This document shows positions 46,161-56,600 of a stretch of DNA of 64,000 nucleotides, in pieces. The notes beneath the pieces are model-generated. The model ran no database searches. It was not told the DNA's origin and saw only the letters and a program-made list of their open reading frames with translations. Made by a program: the position numbers and the translations under genes. The DNA is from Reclinomonas americana ATCC 50394 (lineage: Eukaryota > Jakobida > Jakobea > Jakobida): assembly GCA_048213135.1 (NCBI GenBank), contig PS015010.1:1488001-1552000 (forward strand), given 5' to 3'. The stretch's first letter is position 1. Every line of letters begins with the position of its first letter.

Positions 46161-47582
46161 TCACGTATCAATCCCAAGCTGCCTGAATATCTCCCTCAGA
46201 TCAGGCCGGTTGCCAATACGCTGGCTCGCAGGCCGTCCTGGCGTACTTTGTTGCTGGCCGCCTGTATTGCGAAACAATTGCACAGCTTTTGCCGGTGTAA
46301 GCAGGGGCATCCCTTTTGCTTTTAAACGTCCCTGGATACATCCCAGAACACCTACAATGATTGGAGAAGCACTGGATGTTCCTGAAAAAGTATCCGTATA
46401 CCAGCAATCCTCAGTATCCCCGCCCTGGAGATTTCCATATCCGCATGTTGTCACCTCTCTCCCCCATCCCTGTATATCTACCCTTGATCCCCAGTTTGAA
46501 AAATCAAGCCGGCTGCGGTCCGTTCCATGATTACTTCCATGCGTACCGGGCGGCGGGGCTCCCGCACCAACGAGAATGGCACCACTTTGCGGATTGGCCA
46601 TATTAAATGGATTTGTCCATGATTGAGGAAAACCGGTAGCCGGGCTGTTGTATAATGGGCTGTCGAGATCTTCCGCGCCATTCCCTGCTGCCTCTACCAC
46701 AAGTATGCCGCGTGAAACAGCATATTTTATCGCCGCGAAATTATCAGGCCACCATTCAACCGGGATATAGCCTCTCTGATCATTACGGTTTTTGAATCCA
46801 AACCTGGGACCCGGGTAATGCAGTTCTATAAGAATGATATCTCCCGCATTCAGGGCATTCGCAGCCTTCCTTATCGCTTCTCCGGTATCCGACTTAGTTG
46901 CAGAAGTGAAAATAGAAATGGCCCTGGTATTGGCATCCGGGCAAATGCCGGTTATGCCAAAGCCGTTATCGTCACCTCCAAAAACACCAGCTACCGCAGT
47001 TCCATGGTTGCGCCATTCCAATGCACGGCTTTGAATGCCGCTTATCAGACCTCCCTGGTTCCTGATCAGGTCTTCATGTGTAAAATTCCATGCGCCTTCA
47101 ATATCGATGATGTTGATGTCCTTACCTTTTCCACCGGGTAGTTTCCAGGCAAATAAGGCATCAACTCCCCCGGGAGCGGGTAACAGGTATAACTGGCGGC
47201 TGGTAAAATCTGCTGTAACCGGCGGAGCAGGATCCGGTAAAGGTTCAAAATCATTAACCGCAGCAAAAGCCGGTTCCGGGGCGGGCTTGATATAGGCTGC
47301 CGCTAGTGCATTGGTTGCGAGTAACCGGTCGCGGAGATCTTCAAGATTTTCCTTTGTAACGATCTTATAAAAACTATCCAACGGGGAAACCGCTGCAGGC
47401 AGTGCTTCCAGTTGCGGACTACGCAAGGAAGCTGCCCGCTCACCAAACAACTTTTCTACGACAAGGCTTTCCGATGATAATATCTGCCGGAGCAAACCCA
47501 TGGCGCTATCGCCGGCGAGCGGCACTCCTACTGCTTCTGTCTCGGCCCGCATTACATTATTTTCATCACCTGGATGGAACAT
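46161..47582 (-). CDS. Subtilisin-family (S8) serine peptidase
   Basis: The catalytic triad is visible: Asp in INIIDIEGAWNFTHEDL, His in WRNHGTAVAGVFGG and Ser in TFSGTSSASPIIVG; the oxyanion Asn is in VEAAGNGAEDLDSPLY. The N-terminal 110 residues look like an I9-type pro-region ending in Lxx-Ala-Tyr-x-Lys-Pro-x-Pro-Glu. The start is uncertain: ATG at 47582 is used here, but the coding pattern seems to extend about 15 codons upstream (GKKYKQKKQKAGRELVI). An ATG at 47635 would fit if the A6 run had one more A. No signal peptide is seen with any start. Last gene of the operon. Confidence 0.82.
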   Translation of the reverse strand: MFHPGDENNVMRAETEAVGVPLAGDSAMGLLRQILSSESLVVEKLFGERAASLRSPQLEALPAAVSPLDSFYKIVTKENLEDLRDRLLATNALAAAYIKPAPEPAFAAVNDFEPLPDPAPPVTADFTSRQLYLLPAPGGVDALFAWKLPGGKGKDINIIDIEGAWNFTHEDLIRNQGGLISGIQSRALEWRNHGTAVAGVFGGDDNGFGITGICPDANTRAISIFTSATKSDTGEAIRKAANALNAGDIILIELHYPGPRFGFKNRNDQRGYIPVEWWPDNFAAIKYAVSRGILVVEAAGNGAEDLDSPLYNSPATGFPQSWTNPFNMANPQSGAILVGAGAPPPGTHGSNHGTDRSRLDFSNWGSRVDIQGWGREVTTCGYGNLQGGDTEDCWYTDTFSGTSSASPIIVGVLGCIQGRLKAKGMPLLTPAKAVQLFRNTGGQQQSTPGRPASQRIGNRPDLREIFRQLGIDT

Positions 47583-47661
47583 AATGACCAGTTCTCTCCC
47601 GGCCTTTTGCTTTTTTTGTTTGTATTTTTTGCCATGGTGTGGGATTTTATATAGTGTACAG

Positions 47662-47958
47662 TTACCCGGGCAGCGCTTCCGGTGGTTTCCTGTAAAACCC
47701 TTCAAATAAAGAGTCCGATTGCAGCGCTTCAAGATCACCTGCTTCCAACTCTCCCGCTATCTGAACAGTGAAAAACCTTTTCATTAGCGGGTCTTTTATC
47801 CCGGGGAAAAGCGGCTCCAGTTTAATGTTGCCTTCCTTTATATATTTCATTAATACCTGCGATGCGGGTAATTGCTCCGCGGGTATGGACGAGATGTCAT
47901 CATTATGCCGGCCCATCAGTTCACTGAACTCGTCTGTAATAAGCGCATGATAATTCAT
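47662..47958 (-). CDS. Small protein resembling a standalone subtilisin propeptide
   Basis: 98 aa, no signal peptide, starting MNYHALITDEFSELMGRHND. Its last 35 residues (FFTVQIAGELEAGDLEALQ, then LFEGFYRKPPEALP) match the end of the pro-region of the S8 peptidase encoded just downstream in pattern: hydrophobic strand, helix L-x-x-L, then aromatic-x-Lys-Pro-x-x-Glu. I9 propeptides fold and inhibit subtilisins, and some exist as separate proteins. It may therefore be a chaperone or inhibitor of the neighbouring enzyme. Assignment rests on this pattern and position only. Confidence 0.6.
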   Translation of the reverse strand: MNYHALITDEFSELMGRHNDDISSIPAEQLPASQVLMKYIKEGNIKLEPLFPGIKDPLMKRFFTVQIAGELEAGDLEALQSDSLFEGFYRKPPEALPG

Positions 47959-47974
47959 ACTGGTAAAGTATCTG

Positions 47975-48631
47975 TTATTGAGCCTGTATAACCGGTCTTG
48001 ATACACCATACAGCAGTATATCCTGCTCCTTTCTCCCGGTAAGTGTAATGCTGTTGACAACTACTTTAACGAGAAAATAGTACTTACCCGGCGGCGACTG
48101 GTAGTAAGTATAAATACCTCTTGCGTCTGTAAGGAACGAATCTATAGCACCGGCGGTATAACTGTTGTCGAAATAGGTCTTATTAATGAACCGGTAAATT
48201 TTCACATTATTGAATGGTGAATTGAACTGATCGGTGACCCGGGCCACGGTAATGTTGATCTTTGTGCTGTCTGGCGCAATCACAAGTTTATTGTCTTTTT
48301 CTTTTTCCGTGTTCAATACTACATAACCGGCAAAGGGTACCAAGGAAATAACACTTTCGTGAAATATCTCGTAATCGGTTTTTTCCTTAAGATTACTGAA
48401 AGCGAATCTTCCATCATCATCTGTTGTTGTGGAATAAAGGAAGGAATTAGCGTTCCCTTTCACACGGATCTTAACAGTGGCAGCTTTCAGCGGAACAGAA
48501 TCCCCGCTTTGAGAAAAAGGGTCTGTTTTCAATGCCACACCTTCCAGTTTTTTATTCTCTCCAAGATCGCCGAAGTCTTTCGAACATGCCGCGATAAGCA
48601 GCACAAGGGTAAAGAAGATTAAATGCTTCAT
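47975..48631 (-). CDS. Lipoprotein with carboxypeptidase-regulatory-like domain
   Basis: A 218-aa lipoprotein: MKHLIFFTLVLLIAACSKD has a classical lipobox with Cys16, which fixes the start 60 nt inside the longest frame. Residues 45-110 form a beta-sandwich of the CarboxypepD_reg type (LKAATVKIRVKGNANSF..., DDDGRFAFSNLKEKTDYEIF). A second similar domain follows, with FNNVKIYRFINKTYF and TDARGIYTYYQSPPGKYYFLVKV. Starts 10 nt after the stop of the 768-aa gene. Probably a surface or periplasmic partner of it. Confidence 0.75.
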   Translation of the reverse strand: MKHLIFFTLVLLIAACSKDFGDLGENKKLEGVALKTDPFSQSGDSVPLKAATVKIRVKGNANSFLYSTTTDDDGRFAFSNLKEKTDYEIFHESVISLVPFAGYVVLNTEKEKDNKLVIAPDSTKINITVARVTDQFNSPFNNVKIYRFINKTYFDNSYTAGAIDSFLTDARGIYTYYQSPPGKYYFLVKVVVNSITLTGRKEQDILLYGVSRPVIQAQ

Positions 48632-48641
48632 ACTGTATATT

Positions 48642-50948
48642 TTATTTCCCGATGAACAATAATATTTTAACCAGCACTTCAGGATCCACATTAAAGGATA
48701 TGAATGGAAAGGCGGCCCTGTAATTGGTGCTGGATTTCTCCACCCGGTTGTTGACGATGGTATATTTTTTTGAATTATAAAAATGCACCCCGCTTGAAAT
48801 ATTGAAACCGGGAACCAGGTCTACACCGGCGCCTGCATAAACATTATTCAGTGGATTTTTATCCAGTTGAAAGCCTGTATAAATGCTCAGGCGTTGGGTA
48901 ATGTTGCCATATTTGGGTTTTGTAAAAAATCTTTTATCACTCAACCAGAGGCCTTTCCGGAAAGGATAGAAATGCATTCCGAATACATACTGCTGTCTTT
49001 TCTCGTTATTGCTGATACCTGATACAACACCGTTCTGCTCCGTCACCGTTGTCTGCCAAACATTATTGGCAGTATAAGCTATGCCTGCGGAAATAACCAC
49101 ATGCCTTCTTTTCCCGACATTAAATGTGGTAACATCTACTGTATCGGATTTTGATGTTTCGCATAATTTGTTCTTTTTAGAATCAACAACTGTAATGGCA
49201 TAGGTATATTCAACCGGTGCCGACTTCTTTTCCATATCCAGCAGTTCTGACCGGTAACGGGGTTCTGCATCCAGCCGTTCCGTGAGCATCAATGGAGGAA
49301 CAAGCCCGCCAAATATGGTCCTGTTCCTGTTGTACAGGTATATCTGTGCATACAATTCAGCTACTTCACTGGAATTGAATGGTATCATTGAATCCCTTTC
49401 GTTTTGCGGGCAACAATCGCTGTTATCCCCTATCGTATGCATCATATGGCTTACCTCCCCGGATGGAACACCAGGACCTCCCCCCGCAGGTATAGTGGTT
49501 ACTGGTATATTAAGAAGACTGCTGAAAAGATTCCTTACAGATATAAGCCCATCAATAAGCGGAGATATGGTACTGTTGAAAAATGATTTCTCATTAAAAG
49601 GCTTGGTACTCACTTTTACTTTTACCTGGATATTGGACGGTATATTATGTCCCGCCAACCGTATCTGATAATCATCAGGATATACCGATTCAAAATCCTT
49701 TTTACTGATCATTGGCTGCGCAGCGAAATTGTAATTCCTGATCTCTCCGTCACCCGGCGCTATACGATTCTGCAAAAATGACCGTGTGATCACATTTCTC
49801 ACCGTTACCAGCTCATTATACCTGATCATATTCTGAGCACGGCTTTCCCCGTCAATTCTGAGTAAAGGGAATTCCGGGTAAAAGTCATCTTCTGTAAATG
49901 AGAACATATTGAAAAAATAGTCCCCGCTATTCACCCAGAAAATATCATGCAACCACTGTTTGGCCGGGTCATTGTTTTTAAAGAAAGAAAAAAGCAGGCA
50001 ATTGATATTCCGAAGAAGGCAGGTGAGTGTTTTCACACGGCAGTAGTTCAGTTCCATACAGCAATACCGGTCTATGTTACAGTTTTTTGCCATAGGATAG
50101 TATAACTGCACTTCATTTATTAACTCTCCGGCATCGCTGGATTTTATCTTATCCTCAAAGTCCACGAGCAGGGGTTGGTATTTCTGAATGGCTGCCCTTA
50201 TCCTTCCTGAGACATCTTTGTATTTGTCCTGTATATAATTGTGATAACGAAGCAGGAAATCTTTCATAACATCCCGCTTGATCACCCGGAAATGGATATC
50301 CTTGCTAAAATCGAGGGGCAATATTTTTTTATTTTTCGAAGCTGTATCCAAACCATTGCCCCAGTCAAAATCGCTCCAGTCACCCCCTTTCTTATACTGA
50401 AGCGTATACATACTTTTCCCGATGACATCCTGAAACAGGTCATAAATTTCAGAAGCCCTATTCTTCCGCTCAGGCATTTTTTTATTTTTCTTCAAATACT
50501 GTAAAATACCGAGTATAGATTCCAGGCTGTTGCCTACATTATCATCCAGGGAGGCAAAGGGCAGTACATCGGCGCTGGTTTTTGCATACTCCTTTATCTC
50601 TTTCCAATCATTCTGCTCTGCCTTATATTTCACTTGTGCCGCCTGTGTCTTTTCTATGAGAATCTGCAACACTTCCATCAGGTAGGCTGTATCATTTTCC
50701 ACCATTACATGAATTTTCTCGTCTCCGGTTTTTAATACAAAGTCCGGGTTCAGAATGATCCCTTTCTCTGATATTCTTATTATTATGGTTTTGGAATCAC
50801 TGGAAGCCGTCGCGTCCGTCTTTTTATCGATGTTGAACGGGACCTCCTTTAAGAATATATTATCTGTTTGGGCATTTGTACGGCCGGGAATGAAGAGATA
50901 AAGTCCGCATGCGAAAAGTAGTTTCGATATCAGGGCGCTGGTTCTCAT
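48642..50948 (-). CDS. Exported protein of unknown function with probable C-terminal outer-membrane barrel
   Basis: 768 aa with signal peptide (MRTSALISKLLFACGLYLFIPGRTNAQ). The first 500 residues are largely helical and charged, with a cysteine cluster near 295-320 (NCNIDRYCCMELNYC) that suggests disulfides or a metal. Residues 590-768 consist of alternating beta-strands such as HVVISAGIAYTANNVWQTTV and QRLSIYTGFQLDKNPLNNVYAGAGVDLVPGFNISSGVHF, like a small outer-membrane beta-barrel. No family is recognised. First gene of the operon that ends with the S8 peptidase. Confidence 0.65.
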   Translation of the reverse strand: MRTSALISKLLFACGLYLFIPGRTNAQTDNIFLKEVPFNIDKKTDATASSDSKTIIIRISEKGIILNPDFVLKTGDEKIHVMVENDTAYLMEVLQILIEKTQAAQVKYKAEQNDWKEIKEYAKTSADVLPFASLDDNVGNSLESILGILQYLKKNKKMPERKNRASEIYDLFQDVIGKSMYTLQYKKGGDWSDFDWGNGLDTASKNKKILPLDFSKDIHFRVIKRDVMKDFLLRYHNYIQDKYKDVSGRIRAAIQKYQPLLVDFEDKIKSSDAGELINEVQLYYPMAKNCNIDRYCCMELNYCRVKTLTCLLRNINCLLFSFFKNNDPAKQWLHDIFWVNSGDYFFNMFSFTEDDFYPEFPLLRIDGESRAQNMIRYNELVTVRNVITRSFLQNRIAPGDGEIRNYNFAAQPMISKKDFESVYPDDYQIRLAGHNIPSNIQVKVKVSTKPFNEKSFFNSTISPLIDGLISVRNLFSSLLNIPVTTIPAGGGPGVPSGEVSHMMHTIGDNSDCCPQNERDSMIPFNSSEVAELYAQIYLYNRNRTIFGGLVPPLMLTERLDAEPRYRSELLDMEKKSAPVEYTYAITVVDSKKNKLCETSKSDTVDVTTFNVGKRRHVVISAGIAYTANNVWQTTVTEQNGVVSGISNNEKRQQYVFGMHFYPFRKGLWLSDKRFFTKPKYGNITQRLSIYTGFQLDKNPLNNVYAGAGVDLVPGFNISSGVHFYNSKKYTIVNNRVEKSSTNYRAAFPFISFNVDPEVLVKILLFIGK

Positions 50949-51195
50949 AAAAGGGCTGTTTTGAATGATGGAAGGATAACCGGGTGTGAAAGTAAAAATG
51001 GTAATTTTCAGGCGGCAGGGTGTTTACACGGTATTTCACATCCGCATATAACCAGCGCACTTATCCTATGATCTTATCACGATTAAAGAAGCATTCTTTA
51101 CAATGCTTTACCGGAACACTTCTGCAACTCTGACACTGCTACAAAGATGCCAGCCAGCACACAAGGCGAACAAGGCAAGAGAGGTCATCTATGCC
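50949..51195. other. Intergenic region upstream of the S8 operon
   Basis: About 250 nt, no convincing gene. It must hold the promoter of the minus-strand operon starting at 50948, but no exact TAnnTTTG at good spacing was found by eye. Confidence 0.4.
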
Positions 51196-51232
51196 ATAAA
51201 AAATGGCCTGGTCACATTATGACCAGGCCATT
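51196..51232 (-). terminator. Terminator of the five-gene HD-ppk-GAF operon
   Basis: Perfect 13-bp stem AATGGCCTGGTCA / TGACCAGGCCATT, with a T run on the minus strand. It lies 19 nt after the GAF gene stop. Confidence 0.9.
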
Positions 51233-51250
51233 CCTGTTTCTGAATTATAA

Positions 51251-53599
51251 TTATGCAACTTTTACGCCAACGCGTAACGCTTTCAATCCCGACACACCCT
51301 GCAGTTCTTCCAGTTCCAGTCTTTCCAGGTCGTTTTCCAGGATGTTCTCGCCCTGCAGGTAACGGATGTAAGAAATGTATTCATCCGCTTCCTTCTGGCT
51401 GAAGTAGACCAGCGCAATTTTGTTGGGCTGCGTAAGCCGCTCCTGTGTGTTGCGGATACGCACTTTATCGATACGCTTCTTAATGATGTGGTACCGGATA
51501 TTATAAGCGCCTTCCACATCAAAACGTTTTTCATCTTTCCTGAAACGGATATCGATGGGTTGTGAGTGGATAAAGATCAGTTGTGTAGTTTCTACCTTCT
51601 TGGGCAACTCCGCCAGCAACGAATGGGTATACCTGGAGATCGCCGCCATTGACGTCAATTGCAGCAGGCGCAGGTTCTTCAGGTAGATGTCGCTGTAAGG
51701 TATGGCCGGTGTTATGGACTGGCCGATATAGATATCATACTCCACCCCGTCGGTCCGGAATTTTTCGAAATAGGAAGGATACGCTTTCTGTATCTCGTCT
51801 TTCAGCATTTCGAAATAATTATTTACAGCAGAGATCACCGTGCTCATGGACTTTTCCAGCTGGTGGCGGTTTTCCTGGGCTTCTCCGCCTTTTTCATCGA
51901 TAGCGCTGAAGTAAGCTTTCGTGATCTCTCCCAGTTCGCGGCGGCTTTCCGATAATTGTATCAGGAAAGGTGTAATATCATTTTCCAGGTAATCATTCAG
52001 CCTGATCTCATCGGCAAAAGGCGATGTAGTTCGTATGATAGACAACCATTTCTCGGCCTGGAATATTTTTTCATCCAGTAATCCAAAGCCGGACTCCGCT
52101 TTCAGTTTTTTCAGCACATCGATCAGCACGGTGAACTGCACCTGCAGATCGGCCACCATGGCCTCATTGCGCTCTATCGTGGAGTTTCGTATATCAACTG
52201 CTCCATAAAGCGGGTACACATTATCGAATATGATTTCTTCCGTTTCATTCGTACCGGGATGCCCGTTCTTCTGCTGCAGGTAATTGAGCGCTACTTCATT
52301 GAATTTCCATTGAACAGAAGGCTGCAGGGCGGTAAACTTTTCTTTAATGACTTTATCAATTTCTTTATTGAAATCGTCGATCGTATTTTTTAACAGCTGC
52401 GCCAGCAGGGGCATGGAGGGGTCCAGTTTGAGCAACACATCTTTTGTGAGCACACCCGCTACGCGGCTGTATACTTCCAGTATACCTACAAGTGACTGAT
52501 TGAAAAAGACGGGTACCAGTCCGCAGGTAGCGATGCCCCTCTCCCGCAGCATTTTCAGGTAGGGTGAACCCTGGTCATCATCAGGCGACAGGGGAACATC
52601 CATTAAACGGGGTTCTTTGAAATAACCGTCCATCAGCCGCTCATACACGAGATCGACTTTACCTTCTTCCTGTGCGATTTTGACAAGAATACTATTATGA
52701 CAGGCATTATCCCTGAACACTACTTTATTGTTGACCAGCAGCACGGGCAGCAGACCAAATTCCAATTGGTGACTTCCGCCCAATATTTTCAGTGAGTTGT
52801 AAAAGCGGGAATAATCATTATCAGCTTCAAGTGAAGTATGATTCACCAGCATATTCTTGATCTGTTCCAGTGCGTACTCCGGGGTTACTTCTTCCACGCT
52901 GGTGATACCGATACCTTCAAAGCGGAAACTGCTGAGCGGCAGCTTCTCCTGGAGCATTTCCAGTACTTTTTCACTGTTATCGTATCCCGGTCTGAACATC
53001 ACCATTTCCAGTTCGGGTAAGGGACCGTTATGATGTATGCGGATAAAGCGGTTGTCATTCTTCTGCCTGAAGTAACGGTGCATGCCGGTCGTTCCATCTT
53101 CCAGCGTATGCACCATATCATGCCCGAAATTATAATGAATACCATAACAACGCTCAAGAATGAAGGCGTAGCTGTACATTAGTTTGTTCCGCTTCATCTC
53201 CGGTTGATCTTTAGGGATAACATCATTCGTAATACTGCGGGATATCATACCTGATATCAAATCAAACAAGGCATTGGTGCTGAAAAATATAACCGGACGG
53301 ATAGGCATGCAAAGCGACCACAACTGCGTGGATTCATCTTCGGCCAGCGAAGACAAGGTGGTATAAATGAGTTGCAGCTGGTCGGTATACTTTACCGCTT
53401 CGGTTAAAGCAATAGGCTGAAGCAATTCAGGATGCGCCTCAAACTGCTCTATCACGTAGTTAAAGAAATAAGATCTGTGGCAATCTGCCGCATCCCTTCT
53501 TTCACGGAGGTATTGGATGAATGGTTCGAATGATAACACCGAATCTGCAACGGGCCCCTGGAATTCGTAGGGCACCATATCCAGTATCTGTACTTTCAT
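51251..53599 (-). CDS. Large GAF-domain signalling protein
   Basis: A 782-aa cytoplasmic protein without signal or membrane segments. The region around residues 270-390 (LGLLPVLLVNNKVVFRDN..., GIATCGLVPVFFNQSLVGILEVYSRVAGVLT) has the GAF pattern of a cyclic-nucleotide or small-ligand sensor. Around 465-480 the stretch YGAVDIRNSTIERNEA resembles the metal-binding D-I-R-x-S-T segment of class III nucleotide cyclases. The rest of a cyclase domain is not visible, and what follows is helical. Begins 5 nt after the preceding gene's stop, as the last gene of the operon. Output is unknown. Confidence 0.7.
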   Translation of the reverse strand: MKVQILDMVPYEFQGPVADSVLSFEPFIQYLRERRDAADCHRSYFFNYVIEQFEAHPELLQPIALTEAVKYTDQLQLIYTTLSSLAEDESTQLWSLCMPIRPVIFFSTNALFDLISGMISRSITNDVIPKDQPEMKRNKLMYSYAFILERCYGIHYNFGHDMVHTLEDGTTGMHRYFRQKNDNRFIRIHHNGPLPELEMVMFRPGYDNSEKVLEMLQEKLPLSSFRFEGIGITSVEEVTPEYALEQIKNMLVNHTSLEADNDYSRFYNSLKILGGSHQLEFGLLPVLLVNNKVVFRDNACHNSILVKIAQEEGKVDLVYERLMDGYFKEPRLMDVPLSPDDDQGSPYLKMLRERGIATCGLVPVFFNQSLVGILEVYSRVAGVLTKDVLLKLDPSMPLLAQLLKNTIDDFNKEIDKVIKEKFTALQPSVQWKFNEVALNYLQQKNGHPGTNETEEIIFDNVYPLYGAVDIRNSTIERNEAMVADLQVQFTVLIDVLKKLKAESGFGLLDEKIFQAEKWLSIIRTTSPFADEIRLNDYLENDITPFLIQLSESRRELGEITKAYFSAIDEKGGEAQENRHQLEKSMSTVISAVNNYFEMLKDEIQKAYPSYFEKFRTDGVEYDIYIGQSITPAIPYSDIYLKNLRLLQLTSMAAISRYTHSLLAELPKKVETTQLIFIHSQPIDIRFRKDEKRFDVEGAYNIRYHIIKKRIDKVRIRNTQERLTQPNKIALVYFSQKEADEYISYIRYLQGENILENDLERLELEELQGVSGLKALRVGVKVA

Positions 53600-53603
53600 A
53601 AAA

Positions 53604-56600
53604 TTAAAATCGTAAACCCATGGTAAAATAAGGATACCATCCTTCGGAGGAATATCCCATTACAAAATTTAAAGAGATCAGCGAGGCAGGTGCAAAATAG
53701 ATACCAGCTCCTGTTCCGTTGTGCCATTTACCGGAATTGTCATGATTTGTCCAGACACGTCCGATATCCCAAAAACCATTAATGCCAATCTGTCCGGGCA
53801 GGATATAATTCGCCAGGTCGGCCAGTTTCACCCGCAGTTCGAGGTTATTGTAGAAACTGTGCTGCCCCGAAAAACGGTATTGCCGGTAGCCCAGCAGGTT
53901 TTCGTGCCCGCCGATGGTGGCCAGCTGATAAAAAGCGGGGTGGCCAATACTTACGGTACCGCCAAAACGTTCTGCCAGTATCACGTTGCGCCGGGCATCG
54001 AGGCTCCTGTACAAGGCTATTTCAGGTATTATCTGCGCATAGGATCGGGCGTATTGTCCCAGCCCCTGGTAAGCCTGCAGGCGTATGCTCACATAGCTTC
54101 CCCACTGCGGCAGTATGGCACTGCTGCGTTTATCGTTCAGGTAACGCAGTACAACACCCACATGCCATTTCTGTTCTGTAAACGTTGTGCTGTCATATGT
54201 TCCAATGAGACCGGGGTTCGATGTAATGAACCGGCCTGCATTTTCGTCTTTGTCAAATGAATAAAAAGATACCGCCGGCCCAATGCTGATGTTTCCTTTT
54301 TTAGCATTCCTCCAGCGCAGGGCAGTTTCCCATTCCACGTTATTGAAACGGGTGCGGTAATACCGTTTATGGTCGCCGGTTTTATTAAAAACGGTCTCAT
54401 TACCGAGGCCGAAGAAGTTGGCGGTATTATCGGGTCCTTTCGCCAGCAACGTGGTAGTCAGGTCCGCGTTACCCACCACCTTTATCCATTCGCCTCCATA
54501 ACGTATACGGTAGGCTCCTGTCGAAAAAGAATAACCCACATTCACCTGGTGGCGGGAGGCGTAGGGGAACCGGCGGAATCCTTCCTGGCGTGTATAACGG
54601 AAACCCGCGCCAAGTATAAGCCCGTCATCTATATTAATGCCAATGGCTACAAGCGGCTGTAGTATATGATAGAGGTTCACTTCACTGTAAGCCGTGTTCA
54701 TACTGTCGTTGGACAGGTGTTTGCTGAACAGCCGGTCGTTGCCGGAAAAATGTGAACCATTGATACGGTCATACAATTTCACTTTCTTCCGTGAAGCGAT
54801 CATATTATACGACTTCTGATCTTTACCCCCGATGATGCGAAGACAAATATTAGATGTGGTATTGTTCACCACCACGCTGTCGTTGCCATTACCTACATAC
54901 AGGCGCACTTCTTTGGTAAGCGCCGGGTCGTAGGTTTTGTTCATCAGTTCGTCTTTCAACTCCCCGTTCTTATTGATCTTTCTTATCACCAGGTTCAATC
55001 CACCGCCGGGCATGCCTGTTACCTGTACGAATTCGCTTTTATCACTGGTACGTACATCCACCCTTTTTTGAATGAACCGGTAATAGTAGCGCATGGCTTC
55101 AGGCAAACGGTCGCGGCGTGCTTTCATTTTTGCGAGCAGCACATCGTGACGCAGGTCATAAGCCGAACGGGGCAGGCGTTGTAAAGATGCTTCCAGTAAA
55201 GAATCGGTGAGTGCCGACTGGAACTGCAATGCCTGCTTCATCCATTCCTCTTCAGAGAACTGCATTTCAGGATAAGCGTTTACAAAACGGGTTTTGTACA
55301 GTAACCATTTTGTATGTGTAAAGCCGGCGCCGAAATTTCGCAGCGTGGGCAGGATATAATCCCTGGAGGCGATCTTTGGTAATAAGCCCTGTGTAAGGTG
55401 AAACACCTGGTCGCGGTCGCGGGGAACGGCAAGGTAATGTCTTTCTTTTCCTTTCTCATCATCGTACCAGCGCCACTGGTCTTCGTGGCGGTCCCAGTCG
55501 CCCAGGAACATATCGAGCATACGTGCCCGCAAAGTTTCTTTCGCGTGCAGCCGGTTGTCATTATCTTCCTGGACCTTCTTCTTCATTTTGGCTGAGTTGT
55601 CCGATTCACCCAGCGGTTCCCGTTCCTCAAGCAATACCACCAGGTTGGCAAACTTCTTACTGTACATACCCAGTTTAGGATCGGGCGATAAAACACCGAT
55701 CACCGGGTTGGCATGCGGTACTTTAACGGCCTCAGCAATAGGTGGTACTACCAGGGCGGAGAAAGGATGCTGGGCGCTGGTTACATCATCCAGCCAGTCG
55801 CGGGCAAAACTTTCTCGGAGCGTGGATGGCAGCAACGCATCGGGACTCTTTTCTACGCTTCGTATCACCCATTCTTTACCATTCTTGTCGGTCAGCCGCA
55901 GTGATTTCGACTGCATACCACCCCCTAACTCGGTTGGCGTAAGTCCGCCATGTATTTTCGATAGATGGATAACGGGCAAAGTGGTTGGCGCTGCCCACTC
56001 CTTACGGTAATTCTCACCGAATAACCAGCGGTGAAAACGGCCGGGTTTATTATACGATGGGTGTACCTGCACCGTCAGTGAGTCCGCTTCGATGGGTTTA
56101 TAAATGGGATTGGTACGGTCGCTTACTTTCGTGTATGCCTTAACGTAAGTAAAAGGCGTATCGATGACGCCGTTCCTGTAAACGTAATAAGTAAACCGCA
56201 GGCTGTTATCGGTCATCAGGTCGGCCACCACATAACCCTGCCTGGCTTCGCGAAACAGGGTGCCTTTACCTTTTGCGGCATTGGTTGATTTGGAACCGGC
56301 TCCGCTTACTACCTGGGTAAATTTTCCTTCAATGAACTGCAGACCATGTTCATGGCCCGCAGCATATACCAGGTTGGGAAAGCTGTCGAATACGGTGTTT
56401 ATCTTTTTGATCATATCCCGGTACAGCGGGTGCCCCAGGTCTTCGGGATTGGTAAATGTTTTACGCAGAACCGGGTACAGCGATCCAATTACCGGCAGCG
56501 GGATGTACAGGTTGGGATTGAGGTTGGTTAAAGGAAAAAGATGATCGTTGAATGTAAAATGTCCGCCATGTACGCCGTAACTCCGGAACGGGTGATGCGA

